Notes: generated by a model from the letters alone, not told the origin. A stretch of DNA of 64,000 nt from Flavobacteriaceae bacterium (GCA_013373105.1 JABXIJ010000012.1:1-64000); one strand, 5' to 3'; counted from the first letter of the stretch, positions 26,505 to 36,259 are shown. Numbers and translations: made by a program.

Positions 26505-28694
26505 TTAGTTGGCAACTTCGTTAGTAAATTTAATACGCATTAAACGCAATTCTTCTTCATCGTAATCGCCATCAAATTCATCTAATGCTTCTTGAATTTT
26601 ATCATTTTCAGCATCCATAAAATAATCATGAATTTCTTCTTGTTGATCTTCATCTAACAATTCATCTATAGCGTAATCTATATTAAGTTTAGTACCAGAA
26701 TAAATAATACTTTCCATTTCACCAATAAGCTCATCCATTTCTAAGCCTTTTGATTTAGCAATATCTTCTAATGGTATTTTTTTATCAGTATTTTGAATGA
26801 TAAAGAGTTTTAAACCAGAGTTAACTCCTGTACTTTTTACAATTAAATCATCTGGTCTAAGAATATCATTTTCTTCTACATAATCAGATATTAATTTTAT
26901 AAAATCTTTTCCAAATTTTCTAGCTTTTCCTTCTCCTACACCATGAACTTTAGATAGTTCGTCTAGCGTAATTGGATATTTTAAAGCCATATCATCTAAA
27001 GATGGATCTTGAAATACTGCAAATGGAGGTACACCTTGTTTTGTTGCAACTTTTTTACGTAAATCTTTAAGCAGTTTAATGAGTTTGTCATCTGTACCTG
27101 CTCCAGAAGATTTAGTGTTGGTTATAATAGATGTTTCATTTTCATCATCATAAATGTGATCTTCTGTCATCATAAAAGAAGTAGGGTTTTTCAAAAACTT
27201 TTCTCCTTCCTTTGTTAATTTAATAACACCATATTGTTCTATTTCTTTTCTGATAAAGTTAACTACTAATATTTGACGCAATAAAGCCATCCAATAATGA
27301 GAACTTTTATCTTTACCAATACCAAAAAATGGTTGTAGATGCGTTTTGTGAGAAGTTAATAATGCGTTTTCTTTTCCTTTTAAGGTTCTAACAATTTCCT
27401 TAGCTTTATATTTTTGTAATGATTTTTTTACAACAGTTAAAAGTTTAACTACATCTTCCTTAGCTTCATGTTTTTTCTTTGGATTTCTGGAGTTATCATC
27501 CATATCTGCTCCTTCTCCATTTACTTCATCAAACTCTTCTCCAAAATAATGCAATAAATACTTACGTCTGTTCATAGAAGTTTCTGCATAACCAACTACT
27601 TCCTGTAAAAGAGCATGACCAATTTCTTGTTCAGCAACAGGTTTGCTTGCCATAAACTTTTCTAACTTTTCAATATCCTTGTAAGAATAAAATGCCAAAC
27701 AATAGCCTTCACCATCATCTCTGCCTGCTCTACCTGTTTCTTGGTAATAACTTTCTAAACTTTTTGGTATATCATGATGAATGACATAACGTACATCAGG
27801 CTTGTCAATTCCCATACCAAAAGCAATAGTTGCTACAACAACATCACAATCTTCCATAAGAAACATATCCTGATGTTTTACTCTTGTTTTAGCATCTAAA
27901 CCTGCATGATAAGGCACAGCTTTTATTCCATTAACTTGAAGTATTTGTGCTATTTCTTCTACTTTTTTTCTACTTAAACAGTAGATAATTCCAGATTTAC
28001 CTGGTCTTTGTTTTACAAATCGAATAATATCTTTTTCAACTTCTTTAGTTTTAGGTCTAACTTCATAAAATAAATTTGGTCTATTAAAAGAAGCTTTAAA
28101 CCTATTTGCATCTGTTATGCCTAAAGTTTTTAAAATATCTTCTTGAACCTTTTCTGTTGCAGTAGCAGTTAAACAAATTACAGGAACATTATCAATTGCT
28201 TTAATAATATGCTTTAAATTTCTGTATTCAGGTCTAAAATCATGTCCCCATTCAGAAATACAATGGGCTTCATCTATAGCAACAAAAGATATTTTTTGAG
28301 TACGTAAAAACTTAACATACTCTTCTTTTATTAAAGATTCTGGAGCAACATAAAGTAATTTTGTAACACCTTTTTTAATATCATCTTTTACTTTAGCTAC
28401 CTCTGTTTTATTTAAAGATGAGTTTAAAACATGTGCTATTCCGTTATTTTCTGATACACCTCTAATAGCATCAACCTGATTTTTCATCAGTGCAATTAAT
28501 GGTGAAACTACTATAGCAGTTCCTTCTTTCATTAATGCTGGTAGTTGATAACACAAAGACTTACCCCCACCTGTTGGCATTATAACAAATGTATTGTTAT
28601 TTGCAACAATACTTTTTATTACTTCTTCTTGTAAACCTTTAAATGTATTAAAGCCAAAAAATTTCTTTAATGAACTATGTAAATCCATTTGCAT
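26505..28694 (-). CDS. recQ: ATP-dependent DNA helicase RecQ
   Basis: 729 residues. Helicase motifs: VIMPTGGGKSLCYQLPAL (Walker A), AIDEAHCISEWGHDFRPEY (motif II and aromatic-rich loop), CLTATATEK, IAFGMGIDKPDVR and QETGRAGRDG (motif VI). An RQC region (about 345-530) follows, then an HRDC domain (about 560-640, VPPFAVFQDPSLDDMAL) and an acidic C-terminal tail. The usual RQC zinc cysteines of E. coli RecQ are not visible, which is common in this phylum. RecQ unwinds recombination intermediates. Confidence 0.95.
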   Translation of the reverse strand: MQMDLHSSLKKFFGFNTFKGLQEEVIKSIVANNNTFVIMPTGGGKSLCYQLPALMKEGTAIVVSPLIALMKNQVDAIRGVSENNGIAHVLNSSLNKTEVAKVKDDIKKGVTKLLYVAPESLIKEEYVKFLRTQKISFVAIDEAHCISEWGHDFRPEYRNLKHIIKAIDNVPVICLTATATEKVQEDILKTLGITDANRFKASFNRPNLFYEVRPKTKEVEKDIIRFVKQRPGKSGIIYCLSRKKVEEIAQILQVNGIKAVPYHAGLDAKTRVKHQDMFLMEDCDVVVATIAFGMGIDKPDVRYVIHHDIPKSLESYYQETGRAGRDDGEGYCLAFYSYKDIEKLEKFMASKPVAEQEIGHALLQEVVGYAETSMNRRKYLLHYFGEEFDEVNGEGADMDDNSRNPKKKHEAKEDVVKLLTVVKKSLQKYKAKEIVRTLKGKENALLTSHKTHLQPFFGIGKDKSSHYWMALLRQILVVNFIRKEIEQYGVIKLTKEGEKFLKNPTSFMMTEDHIYDDENETSIITNTKSSGAGTDDKLIKLLKDLRKKVATKQGVPPFAVFQDPSLDDMALKYPITLDELSKVHGVGEGKARKFGKDFIKLISDYVEENDILRPDDLIVKSTGVNSGLKLFIIQNTDKKIPLEDIAKSKGLEMDELIGEMESIIYSGTKLNIDYAIDELLDEDQQEEIHDYFMDAENDKIQEALDEFDGDYDEEELRLMRIKFTNEVAN

Positions 28695-28732
28695 AAAAAC
28701 TAAAACTTAAGTAAGAAACAATAAGTATAATA

Positions 28733-28763
28733 TTTGACGAATCTTATTTTTAGTTTAACTTTG
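28733..28763 (+). promoter_or_regulatory. Promoter of kdsD-tatC-lptB operon
   Basis: TTTG at 28733-28736, a spacer of 19 bases, then TAACTTTG at 28756-28763: both elements match the Bacteroidota sigma-ABfr consensus with ideal spacing. It lies 57 bases before the kdsD start, in the divergent gap with recQ. Confidence 0.75.
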
Positions 28764-28819
28764 CTTGTTTCTTTTATCTAAAGATATAACTTTTTTTTAT
28801 TTTAATAAAACAAGAAAGA

Positions 28820-29785
28820 TTGAATACTATTTCCATATTAGAAAACGCTAAAAAAATAATTGAAATTGAAAGTAAAGCTATAGCTAACTTAGCAACTTTA
28901 CTAGATGATAATTTTGAAAAAGCTATAAATTACATATACAATTCTAAAGGTAGAGTAATTGTTACTGGAATTGGTAAAAGTGCAAATATTGGAACTAAAA
29001 TTGTAGCAACTTTAAACTCAACAGGAACACCAGCTGTTTTTATGCATGCTGCAGATGCTATTCATGGTGATTTAGGCAATGTTTTAGAAAATGATGTTGT
29101 AATTTGTATTTCTAAAAGTGGTAATACTCCAGAAATAAAAGTATTAGTACCATTAATTAAAAATTATGGCAATAAAATTGTTGCAATTACTGGTAATGTT
29201 GAATCGTTTTTAGGACAAAATGCAGATTTTATTTTAAATACATATGTAGAAAAAGAAGCTTGTCCTAATAACTTAGCACCAACTACAAGTACAACTGCAC
29301 AATTAGTTATGGGAGATGCCTTGGCAGTAACTTTATTGGAGCTTAGAGGATTTTCAAGTAAAGATTTTGCTAAGTATCATCCAGGTGGTGCTTTAGGAAA
29401 ACGTTTATACTTAAGAGTTTCAGATTTAATTTTTAAAAATGAATTACCAAAAGTTAATCAAGAAGATTCTATAGCAAAAGTTATTGTAGAAATTTCTGAA
29501 AAAAGATTAGGAGTTACAGCTGTTTTAGATAATAATAAAGTAATTGGTATTATTACAGATGGTGATGTTAGAAGAATGCTAAGTAAAACTACAAAAATTG
29601 ATGCCTTTACTGCTAAAGACATAATGGGAATTAAACCAAAAACCATTCATAAAGATGCCATGGCAATTGAAGCTTTAGATGTTATGGAAAACAATAGCAT
29701 TACTCAACTTTTAGTGATAGATGATAATAATGATTATGTTGGTGTGGTTCATTTACATGATTTAATTAAAGAAGGTGTTTTTTAA
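28820..29785 (+). CDS. kdsD: Arabinose-5-phosphate isomerase (KdsD/KpsF type)
   Basis: 321 residues from a TTG start (28820). The SIS domain (30-180) contains VTGIGKSANIGTKIVATLNSTG, HAADAIHGDLG and ISKSGNTPEIK; PTTSTTAQLVMGDALA closes it. Two CBS domains cover 200-321. The enzyme makes arabinose-5-phosphate from ribulose-5-phosphate, the first step of Kdo synthesis for LPS. It leads a probable operon with tatC, a CMD-family gene and lptB; its TAA overlaps the tatC ATG by one base. The Kdo phosphatase-like gene at 62105 would act later in the same pathway, but lies in the right-hand segment. Confidence 0.94.
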   Translation: MNTISILENAKKIIEIESKAIANLATLLDDNFEKAINYIYNSKGRVIVTGIGKSANIGTKIVATLNSTGTPAVFMHAADAIHGDLGNVLENDVVICISKSGNTPEIKVLVPLIKNYGNKIVAITGNVESFLGQNADFILNTYVEKEACPNNLAPTTSTTAQLVMGDALAVTLLELRGFSSKDFAKYHPGGALGKRLYLRVSDLIFKNELPKVNQEDSIAKVIVEISEKRLGVTAVLDNNKVIGIITDGDVRRMLSKTTKIDAFTAKDIMGIKPKTIHKDAMAIEALDVMENNSITQLLVIDDNNDYVGVVHLHDLIKEGVF

Positions 29786-30612
29786 TGGCAGAGCAAAAAG
29801 AAATGTCTTTTTTAGCCCATCTTGAAGAATTAAGATGGCATTTAGTTAGAAGTGCAGCTGCAATATTTATTCTAGCAATTGTTTTTTTTGCATTTGCAGA
29901 ACAAGTATACAACCACTTTTTGTTGGCACATATAAAGCCTGATTTTATTACCTATCAGTTATTTTGTGACTTTTTTACTTTTTTTAATATGGATAGTGCT
30001 TTTTGCAATATATCTTTTGCAGATAAAAAACTACAAAGTATTAAAGTTACATCTCAGCTGATGAACTCAATATGGTCATCACTTATTTTAGGCATAATAG
30101 TTTCATTTCCATACATTTTATGGGAAATTTGGAGGTTTATTTCACCTGGTTTAACAGAAAATGAAATTAAAAGATCTAGAGGATTTATTCTAATTGCTTC
30201 TACCCTATTTTTCATTGGAGTTTTGTTTAGTTTCTATGTTATAGCACCAGTTTCAATTCACTTTTTATATAACTATCAAATTACAGATGCTATTCAAAAT
30301 AGTTTTACTTTAGAATCTCATATTGGTTTAGTAACAAATATGTTATTAGGAGTTTCAATTCTTTTTGAATTACCTGTATTAATTTACTTTTTAACAAAAA
30401 TTGGTTTAATTACGCCAGAGTTTTTAAAGAGATATCGTAAACATGCATTGGTTGTTGTTTTAATTCTAGCAGCAATTATTACTCCACCAGATGTTGCAAG
30501 TCAAGTTATTGTAGCAATACCTATTTTAATATTATATGAAATTGGTATTAAAGTTTCTAAACGCGTTATAAAAAATCAGCAAAAAAATGTCAACAAAAGT
30601 CCAAGAGTTTAA
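29785..30612 (+). CDS. tatC: Sec-independent protein translocase subunit TatC
   Basis: 275 residues with six hydrophobic segments. The cytoplasmic start MSFLAHLEELRWHLVRSAAA carries the conserved signal-recognition motif, and PYILWEIWRFISPGLTENEIKRS the first loop glutamates. A longer first periplasmic loop with two cysteines (LFCDFFTFFNMDSAFCN) is a Bacteroidota feature. TatC recognises twin-arginine signals, such as that on the epimerase at 17711. No tatA lies nearby. Overlaps kdsD by one base and the next gene by 26. Confidence 0.96.
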   Translation: MAEQKEMSFLAHLEELRWHLVRSAAAIFILAIVFFAFAEQVYNHFLLAHIKPDFITYQLFCDFFTFFNMDSAFCNISFADKKLQSIKVTSQLMNSIWSSLILGIIVSFPYILWEIWRFISPGLTENEIKRSRGFILIASTLFFIGVLFSFYVIAPVSIHFLYNYQITDAIQNSFTLESHIGLVTNMLLGVSILFELPVLIYFLTKIGLITPEFLKRYRKHALVVVLILAAIITPPDVASQVIVAIPILILYEIGIKVSKRVIKNQQKNVNKSPRV

Positions 30613-30940
30613 TGATTATCGTCAAATTATGAACGATAAAATCTTAGCTACTGATAATAAAGTAATTAAGAGAATATTTAATTTAGATACAAATGCTTTT
30701 CAAGCAGGACACTTACCTGTAAAAACTAAAGAGTTATTAGGTTTAGTGGCATCTACTGTTTTAAGATGTGATGATTGTATAAAATATCACTTAGAATCAT
30801 CAATAAAAAATGGTGTAACAAAAGCAGAAATGCTAGAAACCATGGCAATTGCAAATTTAATTGGAGGTACTATTGTTATACCACACTTAAGAAAAGCTTA
30901 TGAGTTTTGGGAAGCTTTAGAAAAAGAATATAATTTATAA
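30587..30940 (+). CDS. Carboxymuconolactone decarboxylase-family (AhpD-like) protein
   Basis: 117 residues, helical. LRCDDCIKYHLESSIKNGVT is the AhpD-type active site CxxC with a following histidine, and LETMAIANLIGG completes the fold. Such small proteins form oligomers with peroxidase or disulfide-reductase activity; the gamma-carboxymuconolactone reaction itself is unlikely here. The start overlaps tatC by 26 bases, and lptB follows after 43, so it belongs to the kdsD operon. Confidence 0.88.
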   Translation: MSTKVQEFNDYRQIMNDKILATDNKVIKRIFNLDTNAFQAGHLPVKTKELLGLVASTVLRCDDCIKYHLESSIKNGVTKAEMLETMAIANLIGGTIVIPHLRKAYEFWEALEKEYNL

Positions 30941-30983
30941 TTTAATTAAGATAGCTTAAAAAATCATCCTTTAATTTTACCTT

Positions 30984-31724
30984 ATGATTTTACGTGCAGA
31001 AAATATTCAAAAGATTTATGGCTCTAGAAAAGTAGTAAAAGGTATTTCTCTAGAAGTAAAACAAGGTGAAATTATTGGATTATTAGGGCCAAATGGAGCT
31101 GGTAAAACAACATCTTTTTATATGATTGTTGGCATGATTAAGCCAAACCATGGTAAAATATTTCTTAATGATAAAGAAATTACAGAAGATGCTATGTATA
31201 AGAGAGCTCAAAAAGGAATTGGTTATTTAGCTCAAGAAGCATCTGTATTTAGAAAATTGTCTGTTGAAGATAATATTATGTCTGTACTACAGTTTACCAA
31301 CTTATCTAAAAAAGAACAAAAGATAAAGTTAGAGTCTTTAATTGAAGAGTTTAATATTGGGCATGTTAGAAAAAATAGAGGTGATTTACTTTCTGGAGGT
31401 GAAAGACGAAGAACTGAAATTGCACGTTGTTTAGCTTCTGATCCTAATTTTATATTATTAGACGAACCTTTTGCTGGTGTAGACCCAATTGCTGTAGAAG
31501 ATATACAGAGTATTGTTGCCCATTTAAAACATAAAAATATTGGTATTTTAATTACAGATCATGATGTTCAAGCAACTCTTGCTATAACAGATAAAACATA
31601 TTTAATGTATAATGGTAGTATTCTTAAAGAAGGTACACCAGAAGAGTTAGCATCAGATGAAATGGTTCGTAAAGTTTATTTAGGTAAAGATTTCGAATTG
31701 AAAAAGAAAAAGATTTTTCAATAA
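30984..31724 (+). CDS. lptB: LPS export ABC transporter ATP-binding protein
   Basis: 246 residues. GLLGPNGAGKTTSFYMIVGMI (Walker A shown in part), Q-loop LAQEASVFRKLSVEDN, signature LLSGGERRRTEIARCLA and Walker B FILLDEPFAGVDP are all LptB-type. LptB drives LptFG to pull lipopolysaccharide from the inner membrane to the periplasmic bridge. It lies last in the operon with kdsD (Kdo synthesis), linking LPS core synthesis with export. Its end overlaps by seven bases the convergent VOC gene. Confidence 0.94.
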   Translation: MILRAENIQKIYGSRKVVKGISLEVKQGEIIGLLGPNGAGKTTSFYMIVGMIKPNHGKIFLNDKEITEDAMYKRAQKGIGYLAQEASVFRKLSVEDNIMSVLQFTNLSKKEQKIKLESLIEEFNIGHVRKNRGDLLSGGERRRTEIARCLASDPNFILLDEPFAGVDPIAVEDIQSIVAHLKHKNIGILITDHDVQATLAITDKTYLMYNGSILKEGTPEELASDEMVRKVYLGKDFELKKKKIFQ

Positions 31725-32074
31725 AAACAGCCTATATGCCATAAAATTCCTGAAGAGTCGTGTAAAAAGAACTCTTTACCCCAATCATTTACTACAATTT
31801 CTGAAAGTTTGCAGTTTTTATATTTAGAAGTAAGGTCTAAAGATTTTAATTTTTCTAAATATGTTTCAACATTTTCAATTTCTAAAAATAACATAGAATT
31901 GTTTATCCAATCTTCTACATTATAGTCTTGCAAGTAAAACCCTAGATTTTCATTAATGTTAAAATAACTCATTTTATCTGAAAGAGAACTTTCTTTAAAT
32001 CCTATCTCTTTATAAAACTGCTTCGATTCTTTAAAATCTTTAGCACCAATAAATGTACTTATAGAGTTAAACAT
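31718..32074 (-). CDS. VOC (glyoxalase/bleomycin resistance) family protein
   Basis: 118 residues with the paired beta-alpha-beta-beta-beta units of the vicinal oxygen chelate fold: FIGAKDFKESKQFYKEIGFK at the start, and WGKEFFLHDSSGILWHIGCF at the end. Possible metal residues include the late histidines. Substrate unknown. It follows pssA by nine bases on the same strand, so probably the same transcript. Confidence 0.8.
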   Translation of the reverse strand: MFNSISTFIGAKDFKESKQFYKEIGFKESSLSDKMSYFNINENLGFYLQDYNVEDWINNSMLFLEIENVETYLEKLKSLDLTSKYKNCKLSEIVVNDWGKEFFLHDSSGILWHIGCFY

Positions 32075-32083
32075 GTAAAAAGA

Positions 32084-32815
32084 TTATTCTTCTTTAAAAA
32101 ATTTTGGTTTTTTAATTAAAGACAATACTACATACAATATAATTATAACAGGTATAGATAAAAATGGAATAAACCAAATTAAAGCTATAGACATCAATAA
32201 AAATAGATACTTTATGTAATTTTCTGAAAATGAAAACTCTTCAAATTTTAAAGAAAATAAAGGAATTTCTGCATTCATTAAATAACACAACACCCAAGTT
32301 AATGATATTAAAAAATAGTTGTTTGCTATTAAATATTTTGCAAATTCAATATCTGAATATTGCTGAATTAATGGCAAAGAAATTACAAACATACTCATAG
32401 CAGGAGTTGGCAAACCAATAAAAGATTTTGTTTGTCTTTCATCTATATTAAATTTCGCTAATCTGTATGCTGCTGCTAAAGCTAATAACAATCCTATTAA
32501 ACCAACATCTAAATGAGTTTCTTCGTTGTAAACTAAAGAGTTTGTGTTTCTATTTAAATTAATATGAATTAACTGAAACATAATTATTCCTGGTACCACT
32601 CCACTAGTTACCACATCAGCTAAAGAATCTAACTGTTTACCAAAAGGACCTGCAACATTAAGTACCCTTGCTGCTAAGCCATCAAAAAAATCAAAAAATA
32701 TACCTAAAAGCACAAAAGAAGAAGCGTATAAAAAGTTTGCTTCTACAGCATAAACTGCAGCAATACAGCCACAAAAAAGGTTCGCAAGCGTAATAATATT
32801 AGGAATTTGTTTCAT
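32084..32815 (-). CDS. pssA: CDP-diacylglycerol-serine O-phosphatidyltransferase
   Basis: 243 residues from the ATG at 32815-32813 (MKQIPNIITLANLFCG). An in-frame ATG lies 24 codons upstream, but relatives begin at the chosen site. The CDP-alcohol transferase signature is complete: FDGLAARVLNVAG, then PFGKQLDSLADVVTSG, giving D-G-x2-A-R-x8-G-x3-D-x3-D. Seven to eight membrane helices follow. It makes phosphatidylserine, the precursor of phosphatidylethanolamine. No psd decarboxylase gene lies in the window. Confidence 0.93.
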   Translation of the reverse strand: MKQIPNIITLANLFCGCIAAVYAVEANFLYASSFVLLGIFFDFFDGLAARVLNVAGPFGKQLDSLADVVTSGVVPGIIMFQLIHINLNRNTNSLVYNEETHLDVGLIGLLLALAAAYRLAKFNIDERQTKSFIGLPTPAMSMFVISLPLIQQYSDIEFAKYLIANNYFLISLTWVLCYLMNAEIPLFSLKFEEFSFSENYIKYLFLLMSIALIWFIPFLSIPVIIILYVVLSLIKKPKFFKEE

Positions 32816-32913
32816 GAAAACAAAAAAGAAGTTTTTTAAATGATTGTCGATAAAGTTAATGATTTTTAATAAATATTCGAATATCATTATATTTAGATTT
32901 AAAATCGTGAATT

Positions 32914-33897
32914 ATGCCAGTTTTTGAATCAAATTTTAAACCTACTGTACCATTTAGAAATGGTCATTTTAATACTGTTTATAGACCTCTTTTTATGAAA
33001 GACACTATTGTGTATAACAGAAAACGAATTACAACTTGGGATAAAGATTTTATTGATTTAGACTTTTCTACAGTAAACTCAAATACACTAGTTGTTTTAA
33101 TTCATGGTTTAGAAGGAAGTTCACAATCTAAATACATTATTTCACATGCAAATCATTTTAACAATATTGGTTTAGATACAGTTTGCTTTAATTTAAGAGG
33201 TTGTAGTGGTGAAGATAATTTACTTTTATCTACATATCATAGTGGAAAAACAGAGGATGTTGAATTTGTTATCAATTATCTATTAGAACATTACAACTAC
33301 CAAAACATTGTAATTGTTGGTTTTAGTCTTGGAGGTAACTTAACTTTAAAATATTTAGGTGAACAGGGTAATAATTTATCTTCAACCGTTAAAGGAGGTA
33401 TAGCAGTATCTGTACCAATCCATATAGAATCTGCAGAAAAAGAGCTAGATAAATTAAAAAACAAATTTTATATGGAAATGTTTTTTAAAACTATGAAAAG
33501 TAAAGTTTTAGAAAAGTCTATGAAATTTCCTGAGTTTAATTTAGATAAAAAAAAGCTTTATAAAGCTACAAAATTTAAACATCTAGAAAAGCTTTATACT
33601 TGTCCAGTTTTTGGTTTTGATAGCCCTCTTGATTATTGGACCAAAGCTAGTTCTAAACCTCATTTACCTCAAATTAAAGCACCAACATTATTAATAAATG
33701 CTAAAGACGATTCTTTTTTATCAAGAGAATGCTATCCTTATGAAGAAGCAAAAAAATCTGATTATTTCTTTTTCGAAGAAACAAAATTTGGTGGGCATTG
33801 TGGTTTTATGACATCTTTTAAACCAGAAGATAACACTTGGTTAGAACATAGAATTTCTCGTTTTATGAAACAAGTAATTGAAATTAAAACACATTAA
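32914..33897 (+). CDS. YheT-family alpha/beta hydrolase
   Basis: 327 residues. LVVLIHGLEGSSQSKYI is the oxyanion region, VIVGFSLGGNLTLKYLGE the nucleophile elbow (Ser of GFSLGG), and KFGGHCGFM near the end gives the catalytic histidine. The RNGHFNTVYRPLF start is typical of the YheT/ABHD1-3 group, esterases of uncertain physiological substrate. Divergent from pssA. Confidence 0.88.
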   Translation: MPVFESNFKPTVPFRNGHFNTVYRPLFMKDTIVYNRKRITTWDKDFIDLDFSTVNSNTLVVLIHGLEGSSQSKYIISHANHFNNIGLDTVCFNLRGCSGEDNLLLSTYHSGKTEDVEFVINYLLEHYNYQNIVIVGFSLGGNLTLKYLGEQGNNLSSTVKGGIAVSVPIHIESAEKELDKLKNKFYMEMFFKTMKSKVLEKSMKFPEFNLDKKKLYKATKFKHLEKLYTCPVFGFDSPLDYWTKASSKPHLPQIKAPTLLINAKDDSFLSRECYPYEEAKKSDYFFFEETKFGGHCGFMTSFKPEDNTWLEHRISRFMKQVIEIKTH

Positions 33898-33968
33898 ACA
33901 ATATCTACATAAAACTACTGTTATTTTAATAGGTTTTTAGATATTTGTTTTCGTTAATTATAAGCTCT

Positions 33969-35039
33969 GTGAAGTATAAAATTGCATTTTTACTTATTGG
34001 TATACCTCTCCTTTTAAAAGGACAAGCTTTTAGAAATTATTCCAATGAATTTTTAAATATTGGTGTAGATGCAGCTGCTTTAGGAATGAGTAAAGCAGTA
34101 GTTGCAACCACAAATAACGTAAATGCTATTTACTGGAATCCTGCTGGTTTAGTTGGTATTGAAGATTATCAAGGGTCTTTAATGTATGCTTCTTATTTTG
34201 CTGGAATTGCAAACTATAATTATGCAGCATTTGCCATACCTATTGATAAAAATAGTGCTGTTGCAGCCTCAATAATTCGATTTGGAGTAGATGATATTTT
34301 AAACACCACTGAACTAATTGATAATAATGGAAATATAGATTTTAATAGAGTTAGTTTATTTTCTGCTGTAGATTATGCTTTTAATGTAGCTTACGCTAGA
34401 AGATTAATTTTTAAAGATTTAAAAATTGGAATTAATGCAAAAGTTGTTCGAAGAATTATAGGTGATTTTGCTACTTCTTGGGGTTTTGGATTTGATGCTG
34501 GTCTTCAATTTGAAAGAAATAATTGGTATTTTGGACTTATGGTAAGAGATATAACCACAACGTATAATACTTGGTCTATAAATGAAGATGAATTCAATAA
34601 AATAAGTAATGCTATTCCAGGACAAAATCAAGAGTTACCAGAATCTACAGAAATAACAAAACCTAAAGTTCAGATTGGTGTTGCAAAAACATGGAGAATT
34701 AGCCGCTTTTTTAACTTACAATCTGAAGTTGATTTAAATATACGTTTTGCTGAAACAAATGACATTATTTCTAACAGTTTTGCTAGTATAGATCCTGCTG
34801 TTGGTATACAATTAGACTATGATGATTTAGTATATTTACGTCTTGGCGTCGGTAATTTTCAATACATTACAGAGTTTGATAACTCTCAATCGCTTTCTAC
34901 ACAGCCTAATTTGGGTTTAGGGTTTAAATATAAAGGCATACAAATAGATTATGCTTTAACCAATATAGGAAGTGTAGGAAATGCTCAATATTCAAACATT
35001 TTTTCAGTTACTTTAGATTATAGTTTCTTTAGACGTTAA
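33969..35039 (+). CDS. PorV/PorQ-family outer-membrane protein (type IX secretion)
   Basis: 356 residues from a GTG at 33969; a TTG eight codons upstream is the alternative. The chosen start gives a good signal peptide, VKYKIAFLLIGIPLLLKGQA. The mature barrel opens with FLNIGVDAAALGMSKAVVAT and NVNAIYWNPAGLVGI, the PorV/PorQ family signature related to FadL channels, and ends in FSVTLDYSFFRR. PorV shuttles substrates from the type IX translocon to the cell-surface attachment complex; this copy could be PorV, PorQ or a paralogue. The next gene follows after two bases. Confidence 0.85.
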   Translation: MKYKIAFLLIGIPLLLKGQAFRNYSNEFLNIGVDAAALGMSKAVVATTNNVNAIYWNPAGLVGIEDYQGSLMYASYFAGIANYNYAAFAIPIDKNSAVAASIIRFGVDDILNTTELIDNNGNIDFNRVSLFSAVDYAFNVAYARRLIFKDLKIGINAKVVRRIIGDFATSWGFGFDAGLQFERNNWYFGLMVRDITTTYNTWSINEDEFNKISNAIPGQNQELPESTEITKPKVQIGVAKTWRISRFFNLQSEVDLNIRFAETNDIISNSFASIDPAVGIQLDYDDLVYLRLGVGNFQYITEFDNSQSLSTQPNLGLGFKYKGIQIDYALTNIGSVGNAQYSNIFSVTLDYSFFRR

Positions 35040-35041
35040 TT

Positions 35042-36208
35042 ATGAAAAGACTTATTTTAGTACTTCTCTTTTGTATCTCAACTTTCCATGTAAATGCGCA
35101 ACTAAAACTTTCTGTATATTCTGAAGTTAGTATAATAACAGCTGGCCCTGGAGATAAGCTATTTGAAGCTTTTGGACATACTGCTATACGTATTAAAGAC
35201 CCAATGTTGCGTTTAGATTTAGTCTATAATTATGGAATGTTCGACTTTAATGCGCCAAATTTTTATGCAAATTTTACAAAAGGAAAACTACTCTATAAAC
35301 TAGGAAGATATCCTTTTAAATTCTTTTTTGATAGTTATAAACAAGACAAAAGATGGGTAAAACAACAAGTTCTTAACTTAAATCAAACTCAACGACAAGA
35401 ATTTTTTGAGTATTTAGAGAAAAATGCAATGCCAGAAAATGCATCCTATTTTTACGATCCTTTTTTTAATAATTGCGCTACCAAGCCAAGAGATATTGTA
35501 AAAAACATCTTACAAGAAAAAGTTACTTTTAATGATTCAGTTGTTGGTAAATCTCAAACTTTAAGAACGTTAATGAATAAAGAAATACCTTGGAATACTT
35601 GGGGGAGTTTTGGAATTAATCTAGCATTAGGAAACAAATTAGATCAAGTAATTAAAGCTAAACAATTCATGTATTTACCAGATTATGTATACTCTATTTT
35701 TAAAAGAAGTACAATTTTAATTGATGGAAAGCAAAAACCTTTAGTTCTTAAAGAAAGAGAGTTATTAAAATTTCCTGAGATTGAACAAAAAATACAATCA
35801 TCAAGTCCATTTCTAATCTTTTTAATTATGAGTATTATTGGATTAAACTTAACTTACAGGGACTATAAAAACAAAAAAAGAACAAAGTTATTAGATTTTG
35901 TATTCCTATTTATTACTGGACTAATTGGTGTATTACTTGTCTTTTTGTGGTTATTTACAGATCACTCAAATACTCTAAATAATTTTAATGTACTTTGGGC
36001 TTTTGCTCCAAATATTATAATAGCATTTTTTGTTTTAAAATCTAATAATCCAAAGTGGTTAAGTCACTATTTTAAATTGCTTATCATTTTATTGGCTTTA
36101 ATACCATTTTTATGGATTTTTAAAGTTCAATTATTCCCATTAGCTATTATTCCTTTACTTGTTTTTTTAGCTTTTAGGTATTTATATTTAGTTAAGGTAA
36201 TTAAGTAA
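35042..36208 (+). CDS. DUF4105 (Lnb N-terminal) periplasmic-domain membrane protein
   Basis: 388 residues. A signal peptide (MKRLILVLLFCISTFHVNAQ) precedes a periplasmic DUF4105 domain with GDKLFEAFGHTAIRI (His46) and DPFFNNCATKPRD (Cys145), a Cys-His pair like that of NlpC/P60 thiol enzymes. From about 260 five hydrophobic helices follow. The domain has recently been named for the lipoprotein N-acyltransferase Lnb of Bacteroides, so this protein may add the third acyl chain to lipoproteins; that is from family knowledge, not tested here. It is translated with the PorV/PorQ gene two bases upstream. Confidence 0.82.
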   Translation: MKRLILVLLFCISTFHVNAQLKLSVYSEVSIITAGPGDKLFEAFGHTAIRIKDPMLRLDLVYNYGMFDFNAPNFYANFTKGKLLYKLGRYPFKFFFDSYKQDKRWVKQQVLNLNQTQRQEFFEYLEKNAMPENASYFYDPFFNNCATKPRDIVKNILQEKVTFNDSVVGKSQTLRTLMNKEIPWNTWGSFGINLALGNKLDQVIKAKQFMYLPDYVYSIFKRSTILIDGKQKPLVLKERELLKFPEIEQKIQSSSPFLIFLIMSIIGLNLTYRDYKNKKRTKLLDFVFLFITGLIGVLLVFLWLFTDHSNTLNNFNVLWAFAPNIIIAFFVLKSNNPKWLSHYFKLLIILLALIPFLWIFKVQLFPLAIIPLLVFLAFRYLYLVKVIK

Positions 36209-36259
36209 TTTATTCACTTCTTTTTTGTAATTCTAATAGCTTTTATTGGCTTAATATTT

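Noticed and set aside
32816-32887. 24-residue extension of PssA
   Set aside because: The hydrophobic extension has no counterpart in the family, and MKQIPNIITLANLFCG is the regular start.
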